A stretch of DNA of 64,000 nt from an uncultured Rivibacter sp. (lineage in GTDB: Bacteria; Pseudomonadota; Gammaproteobacteria; Burkholderiales; Burkholderiaceae): contig CAMLLU010000027.1 in assembly GCA_946480925.1 (NCBI GenBank), positions 6,373 through 70,372 of the forward strand, given 5' to 3'. The first letter of the stretch is position 1, and each line of letters opens with the position of its first letter. A program made the position numbers and the translations under genes. Below the pieces are notes generated by a model. The model was not told the origin of the DNA and made no database searches. It worked only from the letters and a program-made list of their open reading frames with translations. Below, piece after piece: positions 15,499 to 22,665 of the stretch.

Positions 15499-16479
15499 AT
15501 GCGCCTGCTGACACGCTCCCTGCTGCTGAGCGCCGCGCTCTGGGCCGCTGCCTTCATGGCCGTGCTCATGCCCGTGCCGGCACTGGCCCAGGCCTACCCG
15601 AGCAAACCCATCATGCTGGTGCTGTCCTTCCCGCCCGGCGGCTCGTTCGACCCCATCTTCCGCGCGCTGGGCAATGCCGCGGCCAAGGAGCTGGGTCAGC
15701 CGGTGGTGCTGGTGCACAAGCCCGGCGCGGGCGGCGTCACCGGCACGGCGGGCCTGGCCACCATGAGCGAGGCCGACGGCTACACCCTCGCCGTGATGCA
15801 CAACTCGGTGATCCGCCAGCCGCTCATTGCCAAGACACCCTGGGACCCGCTCAAGGACTTCACCTACGTGATCGGCCTCGCGAGCCTGAGCACCGGCATC
15901 ACCGTCGCGGCCGACGCACCGTGGAAGACGCTGGCCGACCTGCTGGCCGATGCGAAGGCGCGCCCCGGGCTCATCAGCTGGGGCAACGTGGGCGCCATCA
16001 GCGCCAACCGCATCTACGCCGAGCGGCTCGCGCGCTCGGCCGGCGCAAAGTTCAACATGATCCCGTTCAAGGGCGGCAGCGAAGCCTTCACCGCGCTGAT
16101 CGGCGGCCACCTCGACGTCTATGGCGACCCCGGCTTCGGTGCCATGGCCTCGGCCGGCAAGGTGCGCCTGCTCGCCACCATGACCGAGCAGCGCCTGGCG
16201 CGCTGGCCCGCCGTGCCCACGCTCAAGGAGCTGGGGCACGACTTCGTGGTGCAGTCCAACGTGGGCCTGGTGGCGCCGCGCAACCTGCCGCTGGCCATCA
16301 CCGAGCGGCTGCACGCCGCCTTCCGCAAGGCCGCCGAAGACGCCGACTACAAGCGCCTGTCCAACGAGTTCGACATGGCCCCCGCGCTGCTCGACCCCGC
16401 CGGCTACAAGGCCTATGCGCAGGCCCAGTTCCAGCGCGAGAAGACCATGCTCGACGAGATCGGCTTCAAGCCTGAGTGA
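15499..16479 (+). CDS. Bug/TctC-type periplasmic solute-binding protein (second copy)
   Basis: ATG 15499 follows AAGAGGAGA. The 326-residue protein has a long Sec signal peptide (about residues 1-31, ending PALAQA). The family motifs follow: IMLVLSFPPGGSFDPIFRAL, VVLVHKPGAGGVTG and EADGYTLAVMHNS. Like the other two Bug genes here it lacks TctA/TctB partners nearby. It is sandwiched between an acyl-CoA ligase and a thioesterase, so it is probably co-transcribed with them. Confidence 0.93.
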   Translation: MRLLTRSLLLSAALWAAAFMAVLMPVPALAQAYPSKPIMLVLSFPPGGSFDPIFRALGNAAAKELGQPVVLVHKPGAGGVTGTAGLATMSEADGYTLAVMHNSVIRQPLIAKTPWDPLKDFTYVIGLASLSTGITVAADAPWKTLADLLADAKARPGLISWGNVGAISANRIYAERLARSAGAKFNMIPFKGGSEAFTALIGGHLDVYGDPGFGAMASAGKVRLLATMTEQRLARWPAVPTLKELGHDFVVQSNVGLVAPRNLPLAITERLHAAFRKAAEDADYKRLSNEFDMAPALLDPAGYKAYAQAQFQREKTMLDEIGFKPE

Positions 16480-16506
16480 CCGACCCAAGTGACTTCTCTG
16501 CGCCCC

Positions 16507-16956
16507 ATGCCTGCATCCACCGCCACCTCCGAGCGCCCGCCCGTCAGCGGCCCCGAGCGCCACATCCCCTTCCTTGAAAAGATCGGCATGCGCCGCGTGC
16601 GCGTGGGCGCGGGCGCGGGCGAAGCCGTGGTCACCCTCGAGCTGCAGCCCGACCTGCTCAACAACCACGGCGCGGGCCACGGCGGCGTGCTCATGACACT
16701 GCTGGACAGCGCCATGGCCAACGCCGCGCTGAGCCGCATCGACTTCACGCGCGAGGTGGTCACCGTCGACATGCACATCGCCTTCATGCGCCCGGCCGCG
16801 GGCCGGCTCGAAGCCACGGGCCACGCCACCGGCGGCGGCCGCTCGGTGTGCTTCTGCGAAGCCGAGGTGGTGGATGCGAGCGGCGAGGTCGTCGCCCGCT
16901 CGATGGGCACCTTCCGCTACCGCGCGCCGGCCACCGCCGAAGCGGCCGCGCGCTGA
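16507..16956 (+). CDS. PaaI/hot-dog acyl-CoA thioesterase (first copy)
   Basis: The 149-residue hot-dog protein has the PaaI-type motif LLNNHGAGHGGVLMTLLDSAMANAA split around residues 49-74, with the conserved HGG and Asp. A GTG at 16489 is an alternative start. Such enzymes hydrolyse acyl-CoA to relieve CoA sequestration, often aryl- or branched acyl-CoA in catabolic operons. It closely parallels the thioesterase at 18533 (both contain SRIDFTR and VDVV/VDMH-like strands), suggesting a local duplication around the intervening ligase gene. Confidence 0.85.
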   Translation: MPASTATSERPPVSGPERHIPFLEKIGMRRVRVGAGAGEAVVTLELQPDLLNNHGAGHGGVLMTLLDSAMANAALSRIDFTREVVTVDMHIAFMRPAAGRLEATGHATGGGRSVCFCEAEVVDASGEVVARSMGTFRYRAPATAEAAAR

Positions 16957-16978
16957 CCCAGGCACCAGGGGACCCGCG

Positions 16979-18514
16979 ATGTACCTCACCCAGGGCCTGC
17001 ACCGCGCGCTGCAGCGCCACCCGCACAAGATGGCGCTGCAGCACCTGGCCGAAGGGCAGGTGCGCCACTGGAGCTTCGTGCAATACGCCGACAACGTGGC
17101 ACGCCGCGCCGCGGCGCTGCAGGCACGCGGCGTGGCCGTGGGCGACCGCGTGGCCCTGCTGGCCCCCAACGACGACGCGCTCATCACGCTGCTCATGGCC
17201 TGCTGGTGGCTGGGCGCCGTGGCCTGCCCGCTGAACACGCGCTGGAGCGTGCCCGAGCTGCGCTTCGCCGCGGCCGACTGCGGCGCGCGTGTGCTGGTGG
17301 CCGATGCCTCCTTCGCCGCGCAGGCCACCGCGCTGGCCGACATCACCACCGTGGCCCGCTGCGACGACATCGCCGCCGAAGGCCTGGCCCTGGCGCCGAT
17401 CGAAGACACCCGCACCGGCGGCGACGCGCTCGCCGCCCTGCTCTACACCGGCGGCACCACCGGCCGCGCCAAGGGCGTGATGCTCTCGCACGCCAACTTC
17501 TGGGCTGCATCCATCACGCGCGGCGCCGAGCTCAACAACACGCCCGACAGCGTCGCCCTGCTGGTGGCGCCGCTCTTTCACGTGGCGGGGCTGGGGCGGC
17601 TGGTGGGCCAGTCCATCGTGGGCGGCACCTGCGTCACGATGCCGCAGTTCCGCGCCGAGGCGGTGCTGGCCGCCATCGAGCGGCACGGCATCTCCGACGT
17701 CATCGTCGTGCCCACCATGCTGCAGGCCCTGCTCGACGCGCCGTGCTTCGACGCGACCCGCCTGCAGAGCCTGCACCGCATCGCCTTCGGTGCCGCCCCC
17801 ATGCCGCCCGACCTGCTGGACCGTGCACTCGCCGCATGGCCGCAGGCCGAGTTCTTCCAGGCCTATGGCCTCACTGAAACCGCCGGCGCCGTGTGCATCA
17901 ACCTGCCCGCCAACCACCGGCTCGAGGCGCGTGCCCGGGGCCTGCTGCGCTCGGTGGGCCGCGCCGGGCTGGGCGCCGAGATCCGCGTGGTCGATGAAAG
18001 CGGCTGCGACGTGCCGCGCGGCGAAGTGGGCGAGATCGTGGTGCGCGGCCCCATGGTCACGCGCGGCTACTGGCAGCAGCCCGACATCACGGCCCAGGCT
18101 TTTCGCGACGGGTGGTTCCGCACCGGCGACGGCGGCCGCATGAACGAAGACGGCTACCTCTTCATTGCCGACCGCCTGAAGGACATGATCATTTCCGGCG
18201 GCGAGAACGTGTACCCCGCCGAAGTGGAGGCCGCGCTGCGCAGCCACCCCGCGGTGGCCGATGCCGCCGTGATCGGCGTGCCCGACGCGCGCTGGGGCGA
18301 GGCGGTGCATGCCGTGGTGGTGCTGCGCCCCACGGCCGATGCAGATCCCGCCACCGTGGGCGAAGTGCTGCAGGCCTGGTGCCGCCGACAGCTCGCGGGC
18401 TACAAGTGCCCGCGCGGCGTCAGCGTCATGGAAGCACTGCCGCTGTCGGCCGCCGGCAAGGTGCTCAAGACGGTGCTGCGCGCGGCCCACCGCCCGCAGG
18501 GCGGCCAGGCCTGA
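16979..18514 (+). CDS. Acyl-CoA ligase, AMP-forming (second copy)
   Basis: The 511-residue ANL enzyme has LLYTGGTTGRAKGVMLSH (A3, about residues 152-169), AYGLTETAGAVC (A5), WFRTGDGGRMNEDGYLFI (A7), RLKDMIISGGENVYPAEVE (A8) and LPLSAAGKVLKTVLR with the catalytic Lys. The ISGGENVYP motif is typical of fatty-acyl/aryl-acid ligases of the FadD/MenE type. It lies between two similar PaaI thioesterases in one transcription unit. It may activate a pathway intermediate released as free acid. Confidence 0.93.
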   Translation: MYLTQGLHRALQRHPHKMALQHLAEGQVRHWSFVQYADNVARRAAALQARGVAVGDRVALLAPNDDALITLLMACWWLGAVACPLNTRWSVPELRFAAADCGARVLVADASFAAQATALADITTVARCDDIAAEGLALAPIEDTRTGGDALAALLYTGGTTGRAKGVMLSHANFWAASITRGAELNNTPDSVALLVAPLFHVAGLGRLVGQSIVGGTCVTMPQFRAEAVLAAIERHGISDVIVVPTMLQALLDAPCFDATRLQSLHRIAFGAAPMPPDLLDRALAAWPQAEFFQAYGLTETAGAVCINLPANHRLEARARGLLRSVGRAGLGAEIRVVDESGCDVPRGEVGEIVVRGPMVTRGYWQQPDITAQAFRDGWFRTGDGGRMNEDGYLFIADRLKDMIISGGENVYPAEVEAALRSHPAVADAAVIGVPDARWGEAVHAVVVLRPTADADPATVGEVLQAWCRRQLAGYKCPRGVSVMEALPLSAAGKVLKTVLRAAHRPQGGQA

Positions 18515-18532
18515 GCAGGCTGTGAGCAGGCC

Positions 18533-18943
18533 ATGAACGACGTTACCCACGACCGCCACCAGGCTTTCTCTCGCGTGCCCTTCATGCACCTGCTCGGCGT
18601 GCACCGCGAGTTCTCGCAAGATGGCCGCGCACGCCTCGTTGTCGAGGCACGCCCCGAGATCGAGAACCTCATCGGCGCCGTGCACGGCGGCGTGGTGGCC
18701 ACGCTGGTCGACGTGGTGATGGCCAGCGCCGCCGTCTCGAGGATCGACTTCACGCGCACCGCCGTCACGCTCAACCTCAACACCAGCTACCTGCAGCCCG
18801 GCCGCGGCCGCCTCACGGCCGACGGCGAGGTGGTGCAGGCCGACGACGAGATGGCGCAGTGCCGCGCCGTCGTCACCGACGAAAGCGGCCGCGTCGTCGC
18901 ACGCGCCACCGGCACCTTCCGCTACCTGGACCACCGAGCATGA
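18533..18943 (+). CDS. PaaI/hot-dog acyl-CoA thioesterase (second copy)
   Basis: A 136-residue hot-dog protein with ENLIGAVHGGVVATLVDVVM (about residues 41-60), matching the HGG plus Asp active-site pattern of PaaI enzymes. SRIDFTRTAVTLNLNTSYLQPGRG then forms the core strands. Its stop overlaps the ATG of the next gene (ATGA at 18940-18943), so translation is coupled. It resembles the thioesterase at 16507 and may be its paralogue. Confidence 0.85.
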   Translation: MNDVTHDRHQAFSRVPFMHLLGVHREFSQDGRARLVVEARPEIENLIGAVHGGVVATLVDVVMASAAVSRIDFTRTAVTLNLNTSYLQPGRGRLTADGEVVQADDEMAQCRAVVTDESGRVVARATGTFRYLDHRA

Positions 18944-19773
18944 ACAACACCCCTTCCTCCGGCGACCAGCGGCTCGACTTCACCGGCCGCCACGTCTTCG
19001 TGGCCGGCGGCAGCAGCGGCATCAACCTCGCCATTGCCGACGCCTTCGCGCAGCGCGGCGCACGAGTGTGCATCGCCAGCCGCTCGGCCGAGCGCGTGGC
19101 CGGCGCCGTGGAACGGCTGCACCGCCACGGCGGCCAGGTGCAGGGCCACAGCGCCGACGTGCGCGAGTACGAGGCCATCGAAGCCGCGCTGGCCGCCGCG
19201 CACGAAGGCTTCGGCCCCATCGATGTGCTCGTCTCCGGGGCGGCCGGCAACTTCGTGGCGCCGGCGCTGGGCATGTCGAGCAAGGGCTTTCGCACGGTGG
19301 TCGACATCGACCTCGTGGGCAGCTTCAACGTGCTGCGCGCGGGCCATGCCTTCCTGCGCCGCCCGGGCGCCTCGGTCATCAACATCTCGGCGCCGCAGGC
19401 CTTCAACCCCACGCCCTACCAGGCGCACGTATGCGCGGCCAAGGCCGGCGTGGACATGCTCACGCGCGTGCTGGCCATGGAATGGGGGCCCGAAGGCTTG
19501 CGCGTCAACTCCATCGTGCCCGGCCCCATTGGCGACACCGAAGGCATACGCCGCCTGGCGCCTTCGCCCGAGGCGCTGGCGCGCATGGCCGCGGGCATTC
19601 CGCTCGGGCGCTTCGGCAGCACGGCTGAAGTGGCCGACATGGCGCTGGTGCTGAGTTCGCCGCTGGCGAGCTTCGTCACCGGCGCGGTGATCCCGGTGGA
19701 CGGCGGCAGCTCGCTGCCCGGAGGCCGGGACCTGAGCGCGGCGGTGAAGGCCGCTGCACAAGCCTCTGCATGA
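18940..19773 (+). CDS. 2,4-dienoyl-CoA reductase-like SDR (peroxisomal DECR2 type)
   Basis: The 277-residue SDR has the NADPH-binding FVAGGSSGINLAIA (about residues 18-31). Instead of the classical YxxxK it has YQAHVCAAKAGVDMLTR, then MEWGPEGLRVNSIVPGPI and DTEGIRRL. This variant active site, with the Tyr displaced, is characteristic of peroxisomal 2,4-dienoyl-CoA reductases. They remove a double bond of 2,4-dienoyl-CoA using NADPH and are unrelated to bacterial FadH. It would allow the pathway to degrade pre-existing unsaturation, for example in isoprenoid chains. A plain 3-oxoacyl reductase is the alternative. Confidence 0.78.
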   Translation: MNNTPSSGDQRLDFTGRHVFVAGGSSGINLAIADAFAQRGARVCIASRSAERVAGAVERLHRHGGQVQGHSADVREYEAIEAALAAAHEGFGPIDVLVSGAAGNFVAPALGMSSKGFRTVVDIDLVGSFNVLRAGHAFLRRPGASVINISAPQAFNPTPYQAHVCAAKAGVDMLTRVLAMEWGPEGLRVNSIVPGPIGDTEGIRRLAPSPEALARMAAGIPLGRFGSTAEVADMALVLSSPLASFVTGAVIPVDGGSSLPGGRDLSAAVKAAAQASA

Positions 19774-19788
19774 GGCAAGGAGGCAACC

Positions 19789-20592
19789 ATGGAAACCCCA
19801 CGACACCTGCACTACGGACACCTCCACTACGAAGTGCGCGAACAGGTCGCCACGCTCACGCTCGACGACCCCGCCACGCGCAACGCCCTGGGCCCGCAGA
19901 TGCGCGAGGCCATGGCCGAGGCCGTGCGCCATGTGAAGCACGACCGCAGCATCCGCGCGCTGGTGCTCACCGGCGCGGGCGGGCATTTCTGTTCCGGGGG
20001 CGACCTGCGCAACATCGCCGCCGTGGGACTCGACAGCCAGGGCTGGCGCGAACGCCTGCACGACCTGCACGGCTGGCTGCAAGACCTGTTGACGCTCGAC
20101 CGCCCGGTGATCGCCGCGGTGGACGGCGCGGCCTTTGGCGCGGGCTTCGGCCTGGCGCTCGCGGCCGACTTCGTGATCGCCTCGAACCGCGCGCGCTTTT
20201 GCGTGTCGTTCCTGCGCGTGGGGCTGGTGCCCGACTGCGGCACCTTCTACACGCTGCCGCGCAGCGTGGGCCCGCAGCGCGCCAAGGAGCTCATGCTTTC
20301 GGCACGCGAAGTGGGCGCCGAAGAAGCGCTGCGCCTGGGCCTCGCGATGGAGCTGCACGCGCCCGAACAGCTGCTGCCGCGGGCCCAGGCCCTGGCCGCG
20401 AGCTTCGCGCAGGCCTCGCCGGTGGCAGTGAGCCTCGTCAAGCGCGCGGTGGCCTCAGGCGGCGACCTTGCCGCGCAACTGGAGTTCGAGGCCAACGCGC
20501 AGGCGCTGGCCATGGGCACGCAGGCGCACAAGGACGCGGTGCAGGACTTCCTGGCCAAGCGGCCACCACGTTTTCAATGGCCTGCAGGCTGA
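19789..20592 (+). CDS. Enoyl-CoA hydratase/isomerase family protein (crotonase fold)
   Basis: The 267-residue crotonase has the first oxyanion-hole strand LTGAGGHFCSGGDLRN (about residues 62-77) and the second, VDGAAFGAGFGLALAADF (about 106-123). RVGLVPDCGTFYTLPR carries an acidic residue in the hydratase Glu region. It would hydrate or isomerise an enoyl-CoA. Because the operon also encodes MaoC-type hydratases, an isomerase role on misplaced double bonds together with the dienoyl-CoA reductase is equally plausible. AAGGAGG lies upstream. Confidence 0.88.
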   Translation: METPRHLHYGHLHYEVREQVATLTLDDPATRNALGPQMREAMAEAVRHVKHDRSIRALVLTGAGGHFCSGGDLRNIAAVGLDSQGWRERLHDLHGWLQDLLTLDRPVIAAVDGAAFGAGFGLALAADFVIASNRARFCVSFLRVGLVPDCGTFYTLPRSVGPQRAKELMLSAREVGAEEALRLGLAMELHAPEQLLPRAQALAASFAQASPVAVSLVKRAVASGGDLAAQLEFEANAQALAMGTQAHKDAVQDFLAKRPPRFQWPAG

Positions 20593-20597
20593 ATTCA

Positions 20598-20661
20598 TTC
20601 ACCGCAAAGGCGCAGAGAACGCGGAGGTTCGCAGAGGCGAAGAAGGGTTCTCCGCGGTGAA
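20598..20661. repeat. 64-bp CACCGC...GCGGTG repeat-like element with terminal inverted repeats
   Basis: TTCACCGC (20598-20605) and GCGGTGAA (20654-20661) bracket purine-rich DNA with repeated GCAGAG/CGCAGAG words. I recall similar 'CCGCAGAGGCGCAGAG' intergenic elements in many proteobacterial genomes. It fills the gap between two coding regions of one operon. Only one copy is in this window, so repeat status rests on memory. Confidence 0.45.
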
Positions 20662-20701
20662 GCCTTGAACCCATTCCATGGCATCAACACAGGAGTACGA
20701 C

Positions 20702-21616
20702 ATGAGTGCAATGCTCGAAGGCAAGGTGATCGTCGTGACGGGCGCCGGCGGCGGCATCGGCCGCGACATCGCGCTGGCCATGGCGCGCGAAGGCGCGCGC
20801 GTGGTGGTCAACGACATCGGCGCCTCGGTGGCCGGTGAAGGCGCCGATGCCGGCCCCGCGCAGCAGGTGGTCGACGAGATTCGCAACGCAGGCGGCTCGG
20901 CCGTGGCCAACACCGACAGCGTGTCGGACCCGCGCTCGGCCGCGCGCATCGTGAGCACCGCGCTGGACGCCTGGGGCCGCATCGACGGCGTGGTCAACAA
21001 CGCCGGCATCCTGCGCGACCGCTTCTTCCACAAGATGAGCGACGACGAATGGGACGCCGTGATCAAGGTGCACCTGTACGGCAGCTACTACGTGAGCCGA
21101 GCCGCCGCGCCGCACTTCAAGGAGCAGCAGTCGGGCGTGTACCTGCACATGACCTCCACCTCCGGCCTCATCGGCAACTTCGGCCAGGCCAACTACGCCG
21201 CGGCCAAGCTCGGCATCGCCGCGCTGTCGAAGTCCATTGCGCTGGACATGCAGAAGTTCAACGTGCGCTCCAACTGCATTGCGCCCTTCGCGTGGAGCCG
21301 CATGATCGGCTCCATACCCACCGAGACCGAAGCCGAGAAGCGCCGCGTGGAACGCATGAAGCAGATGACGCCGGCCAAGATCGCCCCGCTGGCCGTGTGC
21401 CTGCTGAGCGACGCCGCGGCCGACACCAACGGCCAGATCTTCGCGGTGCGCAACAACGAGATCTTTTTGATCAGCCAGCCGCGGCCGGTGCGCTCGGTGC
21501 ATCGTGGTGAAGGCTGGGACCCGGAAACGGTGGCCAGCCACGCGCTGCCGGCGCTGAAGGCGCAGTACTTCGAGCTCGACCGCTCGGGCGACGTCTTTTC
21601 CTGGGACCCGATCTAG
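20702..21616 (+). CDS. MFE2-like (3R)-hydroxyacyl-CoA dehydrogenase (SDR)
   Basis: ATG 20702 follows AGGAG. The 304-residue SDR has VVTGAGGGIGRDIA (about residues 10-23), VNNAGILRDRFFHKM (about 92-106), active-site MTSTSGLIGNFGQANYAAAK (Ser plus YxxxK, about 143-162) and VRSNCIAPFAWSRM. The NNAGILRDRxF motif and extended C-terminal tail are typical of the dehydrogenase unit of peroxisomal multifunctional enzyme 2 (HSD17B4). That enzyme oxidises (R)-3-hydroxyacyl-CoA with NAD+. It would act on the product of the MaoC hydratase at 12007 and feed the SCP-x thiolase. Confidence 0.87.
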   Translation: MSAMLEGKVIVVTGAGGGIGRDIALAMAREGARVVVNDIGASVAGEGADAGPAQQVVDEIRNAGGSAVANTDSVSDPRSAARIVSTALDAWGRIDGVVNNAGILRDRFFHKMSDDEWDAVIKVHLYGSYYVSRAAAPHFKEQQSGVYLHMTSTSGLIGNFGQANYAAAKLGIAALSKSIALDMQKFNVRSNCIAPFAWSRMIGSIPTETEAEKRRVERMKQMTPAKIAPLAVCLLSDAAADTNGQIFAVRNNEIFLISQPRPVRSVHRGEGWDPETVASHALPALKAQYFELDRSGDVFSWDPI

Positions 21617-21651
21617 GCAGCCGCCCCCAACGCAGAAAGGAGCCCACGGCC

Positions 21652-22665
21652 ATGGCCCTCCCCCCGTTGCTACGACACCTGCGCCTGCCGGTCGTCGCCG
21701 CGCCGCTGTTCATCATCAGCGTGCCGCAACTCGTGATCGCGCAATGCAAGGCTGGCATCGTGGGCTCCATGCCCGCGCTCAATGCGCGGCCCGCCGAGCT
21801 GCTGGACGAGTGGCTCGCCGAGATCACCGAAACCCTGGCCGCGCACGACCGCACCCACCCCGAGGCACCGGCCGCGCCCTTTGCCGTCAACCTCATCGTG
21901 CACAAGAGCAACGACCGGCTCGAGCACGACACCGCGCTGTGCGAGAAGTACAAGGTGCCGCTGGTCATTACCTCGCTGGGCGCGCGGCCTGAAATCAACC
22001 AGGCCGTGCATGCATGGGGCGGCCTCGTGCTGCACGACGTGATCAACAACCGCTTCGCGCACAAGGCCGTTGAAAAAGGCGCCGACGGCTTGATCGCCGT
22101 GGCGGCCGGGGCCGGCGGCCACGCCGGCACCACCAGCCCCTTCGCGCTGGTGCAGGAGATCCGCGCATGGTTCGAAGGCCCGCTGGCCTTGAGCGGCGCC
22201 ATCGCCACGGGCCACGCCGTGCTCGCCACGCAGGCCATGGGGGCAGACCTGGCCTACATCGGCTCGGCCTTCATCGCCACCGAAGAAGCGCGTGCCGACG
22301 AGGCCTACAAACGCATGATCGTCGAGAGCACGAGCGACGACATCGTGTACTCGAACCTCTTCACCGGCGTGCACGGCAACTACCTCAAGCCCTCCATCCG
22401 CGCCGCGGGGCTCGACCCGGAGGCACTGCCCGAGAGCCACCTCAACGCCATGAACTTCGGCAGCACGCGCAAGCCGTGGAAAGACATCTGGGGCTGCGGG
22501 CAAGGCATCGCAGCGGTGCAAAAGGTGGAGCCCACCGCGGCCCGCGTGGCCACGCTGGAGCAGGAATACCACGCGGCCCGGTCGAGGCTCTTCGCCGCGG
22601 CAGGCGGCGAAGAGCCTCGGCGGAAGGCTGAGCCCGAGAGGCTCAGTTCACTGCTGGCTTCGTAG
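21652..22665 (+). CDS. Nitronate monooxygenase family FMN protein
   Basis: The 337-residue TIM-barrel flavoprotein has the class hallmark GLIAVAAGAGGHAGTTSPFA (about residues 144-163), whose His is the catalytic base of nitronate monooxygenases. It also has GSAFIATEEARADEAYKRMI near the phosphate site and NFGSTRKPWKDIWGCGQGI at the C-terminus. These enzymes oxidise alkyl nitronates, but many relatives in acyl-CoA clusters have unknown roles, including enoyl reduction by FabK-like members. It closes the first acyl-CoA operon. Its 3' end overlaps the convergent BNR-protein gene by about 23 bp. Confidence 0.85.
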   Translation: MALPPLLRHLRLPVVAAPLFIISVPQLVIAQCKAGIVGSMPALNARPAELLDEWLAEITETLAAHDRTHPEAPAAPFAVNLIVHKSNDRLEHDTALCEKYKVPLVITSLGARPEINQAVHAWGGLVLHDVINNRFAHKAVEKGADGLIAVAAGAGGHAGTTSPFALVQEIRAWFEGPLALSGAIATGHAVLATQAMGADLAYIGSAFIATEEARADEAYKRMIVESTSDDIVYSNLFTGVHGNYLKPSIRAAGLDPEALPESHLNAMNFGSTRKPWKDIWGCGQGIAAVQKVEPTAARVATLEQEYHAARSRLFAAAGGEEPRRKAEPERLSSLLAS

